This document shows positions 8,582 through 17,500 of a stretch of DNA of 64,000 nucleotides, in pieces. The DNA is from Candidatus Competibacteraceae bacterium (lineage in GTDB: Bacteria > Pseudomonadota > Gammaproteobacteria > Competibacterales > Competibacteraceae), in assembly GCA_016712625.1 (NCBI GenBank), contig JADJQQ010000031.1:1-64000 (forward strand), in the 5' to 3' direction. The notes under the pieces are model-generated. The model did no database searches, had not been told where the DNA came from, and saw only the letters and a program-made list of their open reading frames with translations. Every line of letters begins with the position of its first letter. The stretch's first letter is position 1. The position numbers and the translations under genes are program-made.

Positions 8582-8760
8582 GGTAGTGGCTCACTAAGGT
8601 GAGCAGGCTAGTTATAGTGATGCAGAAGAGACGGATAGCGATCTCATGCATCTGAACGGACTTGGAAAAGGAGAGCGTTTTGCGAACGAAGCGGCCGAGG
8701 CGCTGGCGCAGCGTGTTGTTGAAACGCTCCACGTGATTCGTGGAGCCTTTGGCATAAGCG
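8582..8760. mobile_element. IS1-family partial copy (right part of an element)
   Basis: It begins with the same terminal repeat as the complete element (GGTAGTGGCTCACT-AGGTGAG) and is nearly identical to 8761-8939. It stops at AAGCG, where the second copy starts. It encodes only the transposase C-terminus (HVERFNNTLRQRLGRFVRK). Confidence 0.8.
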
Positions 8761-9514
8761 GGTAGTGGCTCACTGAGGTGAGCAGGCTGAGTTATAGTGA
8801 TGCAAGAAGAGGCGGATAGCGATCTCATGCATGTGAACGGACTTGGAAAAGGAGAGCGTTTTGCGAACGAAACGGCCGAGGCGCTGGCGAAGCGTGTTGT
8901 TGAAACGCTCCACGTGATTCGTGGGGCCTTTGGCGTAAGCGGCCCGATGCTGAGCGGCGGGCAAGACGTTGTGGTAGCTTTCGAGGTGATCCGTGTAAAG
9001 CCGACTTTGGCGGTACGCGAGCGGGATGCGCGCCCACAACAGGCGGGCGGTGGCGTCATCGCGCGGACCCAGCGCGTAGGCCACGATCTGGCGAGTGCGT
9101 CGGCACAGGGCCAGCCAAAGCCAGATCACACCGCGTCGGCGATGGCCAACGAAGCTCCACAGTTCATCCAGTTCCAACACGTCTTGGGACTGGGCCGGAG
9201 CCAGGGTGGCCTCCAAAGGCGGCAGATTCTGGGCTTTTTAAGCCACTTTGAGACCGTGTTGCGTGAGACCCCAAAAAAATCCGGGTCAGGCCCCGCAAAG
9301 AGGTGCGTTCTTGATAGGCCCGCAAAATTTGCGCTTTCGCCGCGTCCGTATAGCCCGCTGCTTCGGGCCGCTCTCGGAAACTGCGCCCGCACGCCCGGCA
9401 CTGGTAACGCTGCTTGCCGTTCCCCGTCTTGCCGTGCTTGCGGGTTCGCTCGCTGCCACAATGATAACAGTTCATTGCACTAGATTAACCAATCTCACCT
9501 CAGTGAGCCACTAC
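8761..9514 (-). mobile_element. IS1-family insertion sequence, complete ends
   Basis: This 754-bp element is bounded by 22-bp inverted repeats, GGTAGTGGCTCACTGAGGTG.. at 8761-8782 and its complement at 9493-9514. I see no clear target duplication (flanks CATAAGCG and AATTTTTG), which fits its insertion next to or into an older copy followed by rearrangement. Confidence 0.85.
8770..9475 (-). CDS. IS1-family transposase (InsA/InsB-type, frameshifted expression)
   Basis: The N-terminal zinc-finger part reads MNCYHCGSERTRKHG ... YQCRACGRSF, then a helix-turn-helix (FGVSRNTVSKWLKKP). The catalytic DDE part follows: LELDELWSFVGHRRRG, LYTDHLESY, and NHVERFNNTLRQRLGR ending FLHHYNSACSPQ. InsA-like and InsB-like frames meet at the A-run TTAAAAAGCC near 9235, which would suit the -1 programmed frameshift used by IS1 elements. 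A second frame change sits in a T7 run near 9275 and may be damage or a sequence error. Confidence 0.8.
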
Positions 9515-9622
9515 CAATTTTTGGCATTACTTTTATCCAAAATTGAAAACGATTTTTCTTGAACAACTTATTCAATTTCTTTGGATGATTTTATCATGCA
9601 ATCAACAAAGTCCTAGCCTTCA

Positions 9623-10099
9623 TTGATCAGAAATGATGCGGATGAAGTCACGTATAACTTCTATATTATTATGCGGTTTGAATTAGAACTTCAATTGTTG
9701 GAAGGCAACCTGAAAAGTAGTGACTTGCCTGAAGCATGGCGTGAGAGGTTCAAAGAAGATTTTGGGGTTGCACCGCCCGACGATAAAAACGGTGTTTTAC
9801 AGGACGTGCATTGGTTTAATGGCTTCATCGGTGGCCAATTTCAGGGCTATGCGATTGGCAATATCTTGAGCGCTCAGTTTTTCCAGGCAGCTGTGAAGGC
9901 TCACCCTGAGATCAATGAGGAAATTGCCAGCGGAAAATTCGATACGTTACATCACTGGTTGAAAGAAAATATCTATCAGCACGGCTCCCGTTATACCCCA
10001 TCTGATTTGATCCAGCGGGCAACTAGTATAGGGCTTTCCATTGAGCCTTATATCACTTATCTGAGAAATAAATATATCTATAAAATGAGGAAGGTCTAA
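9623..10099 (+). pseudogene. C-terminal fragment of carboxypeptidase Taq (M32 metallopeptidase)
   Basis: The frame reads ADEVTYNFYIIMRFELELQL, LPEAWRERFKEDFGVAPPDD, GVLQDVHWFNGFIGGQFQGY and HGSRYTPSDLIQRATSIGL. This matches the last third of M32 metallo-carboxypeptidases, which remove C-terminal residues from peptides. The HExxH zinc site and the first ~350 residues are absent. The fragment is markedly more AT-rich than its neighbours and follows the IS end directly, so it was probably carried in by rearrangement. No start codon in a sensible context is seen. Confidence 0.8.
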
Positions 10100-10140
10100 G
10101 AATTTCAAGCATTCACCGCTAAAACGCCCCGGAAACAGAA

Positions 10141-10296
10141 TCAGCGTCCCAAAGCACGCGAGGTGCGCTGAACGGCTTCGTTATCAGGACACTGCTGGCG
10201 GATTTTCTGCCCGGCGCTCGAATTGGCCAGCGAGAGACACAGTTTTCGCAGTTGTTCGACGGTTTTAAGGCGGTTTGTCACCGCTTCCCGGCTCAT
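10141..10296 (-). CDS. Small protein (51 aa) coupled to the nucleotidyltransferase gene
   Basis: The product reads MSREAVTNRLKTVEQLRKLC ... SLANSS ... RTSRALGR. Its start lies just inside the 3' end of the nucleotidyltransferase gene (an alternative ATG at 10308 gives 55 residues), so the two are co-translated. I do not recognise the family. Size and coupling would suit a partner such as an antitoxin or toxin, but the sequence does not prove it. Confidence 0.45.
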   Translation of the reverse strand: MSREAVTNRLKTVEQLRKLCLSLANSSAGQKIRQQCPDNEAVQRTSRALGR

Positions 10297-10297
10297 G

Positions 10298-10762
10298 TCA
10301 ATCTTCATCCATCAGCCCCGATAAATAGTCAATATCGTCTTGGTCTTTACCGCTATTTCGCAAGGATTTCAAGGCAATGAGACCCTGGGGGGAGAGCACT
10401 TTCAACGCCCCGCCTTCCCATTCCACTGCCACTCGGCTATCCCACGACGCTTGGGTTTCCGGCGTGACCAGCAATAAATCCAGCGCCAGGTGCTCGCTTG
10501 ATGCGGGATCTATTTTGGTCAGGCGCTGAATACGCACCGCCCCATCGTGAAATCGCATCGGCAGGGCAGCAATCACAAAACCCAGTGGTTCCACCGTTTT
10601 CCTGACGTTATCCAGCACCTCGGGCTCTACCATCAGGTCAATATCGAGCGTGGCTCTGGGTCTGGCATAAACCGCGAGCGCCAGCCCGCCGCACAGGGCG
10701 TAATCAATCCCCGCACGATCCAGCGCCTGAGTGAGACGAGTCAATTCTAGGAGTAAATCCAT
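10298..10762 (-). CDS. AbiEii/MNT-type nucleotidyltransferase
   Basis: This 154-residue protein starts at MDLLLELTRLTQALDRAG. It has the polymerase-beta-type nucleotidyltransferase motif YALCGGLALAVYARPRATLD with the two active-site acids in LDIDLMV, and a C-terminal region ALKSLRNSGKDQDDIDYLSG typical of the AbiEii/DUF1814 group. These enzymes transfer nucleotides, often to tRNA or to a partner, in toxin-antitoxin or phage-defence pairs. I prefer the ATG at 10762 over an upstream in-frame ATG (10939) because the extra 59 residues run through repeat-like and intron-derived sequence. Confidence 0.75.
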   Translation of the reverse strand: MDLLLELTRLTQALDRAGIDYALCGGLALAVYARPRATLDIDLMVEPEVLDNVRKTVEPLGFVIAALPMRFHDGAVRIQRLTKIDPASSEHLALDLLLVTPETQASWDSRVAVEWEGGALKVLSPQGLIALKSLRNSGKDQDDIDYLSGLMDED

Positions 10763-10896
10763 CGCTGAAAATTTTTTCAAGTGTTGAAAGCTCCTCATCC
10801 CTGGCCCTTCTCCCAAAGGATAAGGAAAGATCAAGGAGCGCGTGTCCAATCCACACAAACTAGACCGTTCACCTTGCGAAAGTGTGCCAGATTGTG

Positions 10897-11419
10897 ATCG
10901 GCATAGGGGGCAGCAGTTAGCTGCGCCCTGCCACACCACCTGGCATGCGGGTCCGCGCCAGGCGGTTCGGAGACGTTGAGGTCATGCGAGTCGTGGGAAG
11001 CCAAGATTATCGAAATATTTGACCGTGAGTAGGCGGCTCAGACCAGCCTCGCTGTGGCGCCACCAACTGCCGGTTCCCCCGGCGATCTGAGCGGCCAAAT
11101 CATGGCTCGCACCAAGGCTTCGCAGGCGACTGTAATCCGTGGTCCCCGTGCGCCAGTGCTTGAGTTGGATGGCTCTTAAGCGGCGCCGCGTCCGCGAGTC
11201 CAGGTCTTTGAACGCCTGTGGGGTCTGAGCGAGGCGGAAGTAGGACTTCCAACCCGGCAGATATTCCCGCATTTGCTCGGCGACCTGGTTCATGCCCTTG
11301 CCACCAACCCGCTTGGTGAGGGTCAGCACCAACCGGCAAAGTGGCTGATGCGGATAGCTTAGAGAAAGGACATCAGCCGTCAAAACCAAAGCTTGCGAAT
11401 CAGTAATACACTCCAACAA
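10897..11419 (-). mobile_element. Group II intron, 3' fragment with maturase C-terminus
   Basis: On the minus strand the maturase end is followed by a domain V-like sequence (GAACCGCC ... GCGGACCCGCATGCCAGG) and by the 3' end CTATGCCGAT at 10906-10897. The 5' half of the intron, including the RT domain, is missing. Confidence 0.75.
10982..11419 (-). pseudogene. ltrA: Group II intron reverse transcriptase/maturase, C-terminal fragment
   Basis: Domain X (maturase) and the end of the protein are readable: LREYLPGWKSYFRLAQTP in the form MREYLPGWKSYFRLAQTPQ, RRRLRAIQLKHWRTGTT, and the standard end LTVKYFDNLGFPRLA. The first ~300 residues with the polymerase motifs are absent, so it cannot support retrohoming. 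Confidence 0.85.
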
Positions 11420-11845
11420 CCACCACTAAATCTGGTGGTTGACGATCATCGGATTAAAACATCAACGGAAGAGAAACGGCTGAAAGCTGGTGGTTTGCAC
11501 CACGGGCTAAAGCTGCCTATGGAAAATCAAGAAATAATCATAAGCTGACATCGGCCCACATCCAAATTATCTCGTATTACTCCAGCCCGCGGCACCTCGA
11601 TCCTACTGGCAAGAATCGCTCCTCATTCCGACATATCCCGCTTCGTCACTTTGGCCTGATCCACGCTAGAGCCAGCCCAACTATCGGATAAGCATTCATC
11701 GAAAAATCCATGGCATTCGAAAAATTTTACGATTCTAGTCGTTATAGATAGCAAGGCATCAGGGAAATTGAACCAACCGCCGAGACCGAAAAACCATTGG
11801 GTTGCGATTGTAAAGATAAGACTTCCATGCTGGAGAAATTAAGAA
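11420..11845. other. Intergenic region between the intron fragment and the band-7 fragment
   Basis: No gene is visible. A short inverted pattern AATCTGGTGGTTG / CTGGTGGTTTGCACCA occurs at 11434-11510. The segment is moderately AT-rich compared with its surroundings. Confidence 0.4.
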
Positions 11846-12130
11846 ATGAGTCCTCAATTTTTCGTCAAATCGAATGCGCACGAATACCTGATCGTCTGCC
11901 GCGGTGGCGCGATCCGCAACCCGGGGTCCGGCGGCGAGCGCGTTTTTGCCGCCGGGCGCGACCCATGTGCTGGTGCCGAGCACCCAGCAGGAGGCCATTT
12001 TCGAGATGCGCCAGGAGAGCAAGGACGGATTCCGCTGCGGTTCAAGGGCAGCGCCATTTATTGGATCGATGAGCCAGTCACCGCAGCCAAGCATTATGAC
12101 TTCACCCAGGGCGCGGCGGCGGGCGTGGCG
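11846..12130 (+). pseudogene. Band-7/SPFH-like protein fragment
   Basis: It begins MSPQFFVKSNAHEYLIVCRG and, after a frame change near 11935, reads FLPPGATHVLVPSTQQEAIF, then back in the first frame IPLRFKGSAIYWIDEPVTAA. This resembles the N-terminal part of SPFH (band 7) membrane-scaffold proteins. It is cut at about 12130 where the convergent gene begins, so only ~95 residues remain. The family call rests on pattern recognition and is moderate. Confidence 0.45.
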
Positions 12131-12489
12131 GAGATCCACCGCCGCGCCCAGCGCGGCGTGCTCGACCGAGGCGGCGCGTCCAGGTGCTCGTACCAATACC
12201 GCGCCGTTTCGGGGTCCAACACGCCCGCCTCGTCGCTTAAGACCCGCCGCAGCCGCAGCCAGCCAACGATGTGCGCGCAGTCGATGCCATCGCCATGGTC
12301 GGTTGCCAGCTCGAACATCCATGCTTCCACCGGCGGCGGGCGACAGGCCGGCGGCGCGTCGTGGATCGCCGCCCGCACCGAGCGGTTGGCCAGCCCGGGC
12401 GGCAGGGCGTGGGCAAGCCGCAGCTGATGAATCCAGAAAGCGCAATAACCGATGAAGGGCCGTTGCAATCGGGCATGGGTTTCGATCAT
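12094..12489 (-). CDS. Hypothetical protein downstream of the VWA gene
   Basis: The frame starts MIETHARLQRPFIGYCAFWI and includes ACRPPPVEAWMFELATDHGD and VLDPETARYWYEHLDAPP. No family is recognised. It follows the VWA gene on the same strand with a ~60-bp gap. In copy A only its first ~75 bp survive (7366-7446). The last ~40 codons overlap the band-7 fragment antisense, which suggests that the true C-terminus has been replaced at a rearrangement joint. Confidence 0.5.
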   Translation of the reverse strand: MIETHARLQRPFIGYCAFWIHQLRLAHALPPGLANRSVRAAIHDAPPACRPPPVEAWMFELATDHGDGIDCAHIVGWLRLRRVLSDEAGVLDPETARYWYEHLDAPPRSSTPRWARRWISATPAAAPWVKS

Positions 12490-14091
12490 TGGGGTCGCCT
12501 CCGAACAGACGCGAGGAGCCGCCAGGGAGCGGCTTTCAAAAAACCATCGCTCAAAGAGCCAAAATCCGCTTCTCCCGCGCCTTCGTCAACCAGCGCGGGA
12601 ACTCGTTCAATAGCCGGTCGTACAGTTCGGCGTCCTGGATTCCATCCAGGTCGTTGATCGACATAAAACCGGCGTTGTCGATCAACCGACCGGGCAGTTC
12701 GTCCAGTTTGCGCAGAAAGGGGAAATCCTCCTTGCCGATCCCGACGAACTGGATAAAGACCGGCTCACTGGACAGCGCGGATCACCACCGCCGTGGCGCC
12801 TCGATCCGCGTTAGCGCCATCGGTGATGAAGATCACGAACGCGGGAGTTGGTTGCGGCGATGCGTAGTGCTTCAGGATCAGCCGCAACGGTGGCGCATAA
12901 TTCGTCGCTTCTCGAATTTTGTACTGCGCAAGGATTACTCGTTCAACGTAGCCTTCGATCTCCTCTAGCGTCACCGCCGGAAGCTGATAAGCGTTCGTGC
13001 CGAACAGCAAGAGGTCGATGCGGCCGTCATCATCGAACGTGACCGCCAAACCGAGAATGCGCTCCATGGCGCGCTGAATGACGCCGGTCTTGTAAAGTGC
13101 GTTCATCGAGGCGGAAATGTCCAGCACCAACACCACCTGGGCGCGCTGGCCCTCCAGGCCGTGCTTTGTTGGCCGCGAAGGCCGCTTTCTTTGCTCAAAT
13201 CAACGATGCGCTTGCGAAGATCCATGGACACCGCCACTTCCTCCCCCTCACTCAGCTTGACTGGGGACCTCTGGGCGAAGTCTTCAGAGGCGCGGGGCAG
13301 CACGCGTCATCGCTCGCTTTGAGGGCATTCATCCGATCTGGGTTCTTTCCAGGCCGCGGCATGGTCCTACCTTTCACGACTTCATCGCGAATGCCGTGAC
13401 CCGGATGAGAGATTTTTTAGCTGATTCCTGATCATCCGGCACACTCATCGCTCTTGTCACAGCGTCAGGAAAGGGCAATGCCTGGAATACGGCATCGATG
13501 TCTTCAAGATGCTTGAGGGTGAAATTCAGACCCGCGCGAATCACCACCAGTAGTCCCCGACACTGATTCGCGATAAATCCTTGCGCGCGCAGATTAGCCA
13601 AGACCGCATGGGCGGCGACCACCGGTTGGTCGTTAGGCGCACTGGCACTGCCCATCAACAGGGTCCGGGCCTCTCCCGGCCGAACACGCCGGCGATATCG
13701 ACGACATCGATGCAGATCAGACCGGCGTTCAAGACCGGGGACAACCAGTCGCTCGCCGCGAGCGCCAATCGTGAAATATCGTCAGGCAGAACGGGATCAC
13801 TCGGCAAGTCGAGCAAGCAATCACAGACCGCCCGAAGGCGTGGATCGAGCCGTACCGGTTCCCCGATCGGGGGTGGCAGGATGATGCCCAGCAGGAGGAA
13901 CGGCCGGTCTCTTGCCAAACTCTGCTGGAGCATCCGCACCACCTCAGGTTATGATACTCCGCGCCGACGATGAGTATCCCCATGATGTCGCACCCTGAGA
14001 AATCCAGGTCAGGGACGGTCAGATCCCCGCTCTCAGTCCCCGCTTTTGAGCCGAACCGATCTCGCCATGCGGCGGGCTCATCACTGACGAG
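12403..14091. repeat. Direct repeat, copy B (VWA/FtsZ-like region)
   Basis: This is the longer copy of the repeat at 7366-8581. It contains 13414-13890, which is missing in copy A, and it runs on to the 5' end of the FtsZ-like gene where copy A is cut by the IS fragment. Confidence 0.85.
12551..13303 (-). pseudogene. TerF-like VWA-domain protein, copy B (frameshifted)
   Basis: This copy preserves the middle of the domain: VLVLDISASMNALYKTG with the MIDAS DxSxS, IDLLLFGTNAYQLPAVTLEE and FVIFITDGANADRG. It is frameshifted at about 13165 (KHGLEGQR region) and at about 12777, where 2 nt are missing compared with copy A. Frames before and after continue as in copy A to the end REKRILAL. It lies downstream of and on the same strand as the FtsZ-like gene, so the two probably form an operon. 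Confidence 0.75.
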
Positions 14092-14223
14092 AAAGGGTAT
14101 GGAGAAAAGGTCCAATCGTTGGTGAAGCTGACTAACCATCTCGCGGCCGCGTCGGCCCAAGCCGATCAGGGCGGCCGCTTCCCGCAGGGTGGTTTCGTCA
14201 AAAAGGATAGAAGGATCGCTCAT
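13374..14223 (-). pseudogene. FtsZ/tubulin-superfamily-like protein (degenerate GTP site, frameshifted)
   Basis: The N-terminus reads MSDPSILFDETTLREAAALI, then GLGRRGREMVSQL in the place of the FtsZ G-box, GCDIMGILIVGAEYHN where FtsZ has its glycine-rich tubulin signature, and further on WLSPVLNAGLICIDVVDIAG, which lines up with the FtsZ stretch NLITKPGLINVDFADV before the T7 loop. The C-terminal domain follows (LRAQGFIANQCRGLLVVIRA, FQALPFPDAVTRAMSVPDD, RVTAFA). The glycine-rich signature is lost, so GTP hydrolysis is doubtful. Frame changes lie near 13955 and 13660. The FtsZ link is my reading of the pattern and needs a profile search. Confidence 0.5.
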
Positions 14224-14587
14224 GGGCAGAAGTCCGGTACGTGACAGGATTTAGGGTCTAAACTGTTTCGTCGTTTCCATCCCTGAAATGTTCATTGTTT
14301 CAAGCGTCCGCTCGCGCGCATGGTCTCCGATGCTCAGCAAATCGAAAACGTAAGAATCCTTGAAGGTTTCGCGGGCCAGGCCGAATTGTGGGGCCGGCAG
14401 ACGTTCGGCGAAATGGTCGATCCGGGGTTTTTCGGCCTGCCGCTCGTGCCGCTATGTAAGCGGCTGGCTCGGCCATCTGGACCTTGCAAGACGGTCAGGC
14501 TGGAGATCACCCCGCTTCGGTACCCTTGAGCGCGGCGCCTGCAAGAGGCAACGTTTCATCTCATCCTTTATCAGAACCGCTGTCGTC
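14224..14587. other. Intergenic region between the FtsZ-like gene and hsdR
   Basis: A 69-codon plus-strand frame (14320-14529, MVSDAQQIENVRILEGFAGQ) is present but has no recognisable domain or ribosome-binding site. Otherwise nothing is seen. Confidence 0.35.
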
Positions 14588-17500
14588 TCACGCCAATGCG
14601 CCCGGCGACGCTGGCGGTTTTACGTCCGGGTGAAAGGTGGCGTCGAACACCGTGTCCGTCAGCCAGCGCTTGAAGTCAGGGTTGTCGCTGAACTGTTTGA
14701 ACAGCTCGGTATGGTCGGACAATAGCTCCAGCACGACGCGGCTGAGGGCTTTGTCGTGCTCCAGCCTGGCGTTTTGCCTGTCGGAGTTCGCCTGCGCGTT
14801 CTGGTAGGCCTTGTCCTGCGCCACCCGCGCCGGGATTTCCTCGGCGATAACCTTGCGGATTTTGTCCTCGTCCTTCCACTCAATATTGCCGAACAGGTCG
14901 TTGAACGTCTTGATGATCGCGGAGAGCTTGTCGATGTCGGCCTCGCCCGTACCACCATTGCCGCCCGGCGGTACGGGTTCGACCGTGGCGTCGGCGTCGG
15001 CCATCGCCATCTTCAGCGCCGCTTTGGCCTCCACCCGGTAGCTGTCCATGTCGATGGTCTCCAGCACCCCCTTGGAGAGGTCTTCCTCTTTGGGCGCGGG
15101 CAGCTTGGGGATGAGGAAATTCAGGAAAATCGATAGCTTCTCCCACGTCGGGTGGCCGTAGTTCAGGATCGCGGCAAGAAAGCCGTAGCTGCGAACGAAA
15201 GCCTTGGCTGTACCCTTGAACTTGACCTGATCGTCCTCGCCGAGCTTGTCGGTGTATTCGGCCACGCACGCATCAAGGATCGGATCGAGCTTGTCCCGGT
15301 CTGCGCCGCTCAAGTACAGCGCCACCAAGTCTTCCACCTGCTGCCCGCTATACACCTGCTGCCCGTCGAGTTCGCCCTTCAGATCGTGCAGCTTGTTGGC
15401 GTCGGTTTCGCCGGTCTGGAGGGTAGCGCGGTAGTAGTCCTGGAACGCTGCCTTCACCGCCTCGGCGTTGTCGGCGAAGTCGAGCACGAAAGTGTCGTGC
15501 TTTTGCGGGTGCGCCCGGTTCAGGCGTGACAGCGCCTGCACCGCCAACACGCCCGCCAAGGGCTTATCCACGTACATCGTGTGCAGCAACGGTTCGTCAA
15601 AGCCAGTGACGAACTTGTTGGCAACGACCAGGAAGCGATACGGGTCTTGTTTGAGATGGGCCGGAATGTCCTTGCTCGGAAACCCGTTGAGATCGGCCTC
15701 GGTCTTCTGTTTACCGGCAATTTCGAAATCGCCCGAATACGCCACAATGGCCTTGTACGGGCTCTTGATCTGCGTGAGGTAGTCCGACACCTCGCGCCAG
15801 TAGTCGATGGCCCGCGCGATGCCGTTGCACACGATCATCGCCCGCGCCTTGCCGCCGATCTTCTGCTTGCCCGCCACCTGCGCGGTGAAGTGATCGACCA
15901 TGATCTCGGCCTTGCGGCGGATGGCCTTGTCGTGCGATTCGACGTAGTGGCGGATTTTCTTCAGCGCCTTTACCTTGTCGAATTCAGGATCGTCCGCCAC
16001 CGTCTTGGCCACCTGGTAGAAGCTGTCGTAGGTGGTGTAGTTCTCCACCACGTCGAGGATGAACTTCTCCTGGATGGCCTGCTTGGTGGTGTAGGTCAGT
16101 TCTTCGGGCGAGCGGAACTGCACCTTGTCGCCGACCAGGGTCTTCTCGCCGAACAACTCCAGCGTCTTGTTCTTGGGGGTGGCAGTGAACGCGAAGTAGC
16201 TGGCGTTGACCAGCAGCTTGCGCGAGGCGATGCGCTTCTCAATCTCCGCGTTCACCGCATCCTGCGTACTGTCCTCCTCGAACTCCTCCTCGGCAATCTT
16301 GCCGCCGAGGGCTTCGTGCATCCGCGCCGTGGTCTTGCCGCCCTGGCTGGAATGCGCCTCGTCGATCAGCAGCGCGAACCGTTTGCCGGAGAGGTCGCCC
16401 AGTTCGTCGAGGATGAACGGGAACTTCTGCACCGTGGTGACGATGATCTTCTTGCCCCGGCGCAGGTAGTCGCGCAGCTCCTGCGCGTTGTCGGAGTGGC
16501 CGAAGATGGATGCGACGTGATCATAGCCTTTGATGGTGCGGGCGATTTGCGTGTCCAGCGCGCGCCGGTCGGTGATGACGATGATGGAATCGAACTGCCC
16601 CGTCAGCGGGTCGTCCTTGCGGCGCAGCTCCACCAACTGGTGAGCAAGCCAGGCAATGGTGTTGCTCTTGCCGCTGCCCGCCGAATGCTGGATCAGATAA
16701 CGCTTACCCACTCCGTCGGTATGGGCGCGGCGCAGCAGGGCGCGGACGGTGCGCAACTGATGGAAGCGCGGGAAGATCGGCGTGCGCTTCTTGCGTTTTT
16801 TGCCGCTGGCGTCTGCTTCTTCCTCTTCCACCACCTGCGCGTAACTTTCGATGATGTTGGCCAGCGACTCGCGGGTCAGCACCTGTTTCCACAGGTAATC
16901 GGTTTTCAGGCCATGCGGGTTGGGCGGATTGCCCGCGCCGCTGTTCCAGCCCTGGTTGAACGGCAGGAACCACGACGCTTTGCCTTTCAATTCGGTGCAA
17001 AAAGCCACCTTCGCGTCATCAACCGCGACGTGCGCCACGCAACGGCCCAACTGGAACAGCAGCTCTTGCGGGCTGCGCGTGGTCTGGTACTGGACGATGG
17101 CGTCGGCCAGGGTCTGCTTGGTCAGTGAGTTCTTCAACTCGAAGGTCAGCACCGGCAGACCGTTGATGAAGATCACCAAGTCCAGTTCGTTGCCGGAATC
17201 GTTGCTGTAGCGCACTTGCCGGGTGACGCTGAAGAGGTTCTTGCCGAAGGCCTCCGCCGCGGCGGCATTGCCCGGCGTGGGCAGCAGCTTGTAGAGATCA
17301 ACGTGAACTGGGCCGTGGCTCACCCCCTTGCGCAGCACGTCCACCACGCCGCGCTTGGTGATCTCGCCTTGCAGCCGGTGCAGGAACTGGGTGCGCGGCA
17401 TACCTTCGCTGGCCAAATTCAGTGTCTCAACCACCTTGGGCTGGGTGGCCTGCAAAAAGGCCAGTAACTGCACGGTGTCCAGCGCCACATCGCGGTTGTA

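Noticed and set aside
10770..10850. Sequence like CCTCATCCCTGGCCCTTCTCCC upstream of the nucleotidyltransferase
   Set aside because: It resembles a common dispersed proteobacterial repeat, but only one imperfect copy is in the window, so I did not list it as a repeat feature.
15581..17128. 515-codon plus-strand open frame
   Set aside because: It lies antisense to the intact hsdR gene and its translation has no domain; GC-rich codon use creates such shadow frames.
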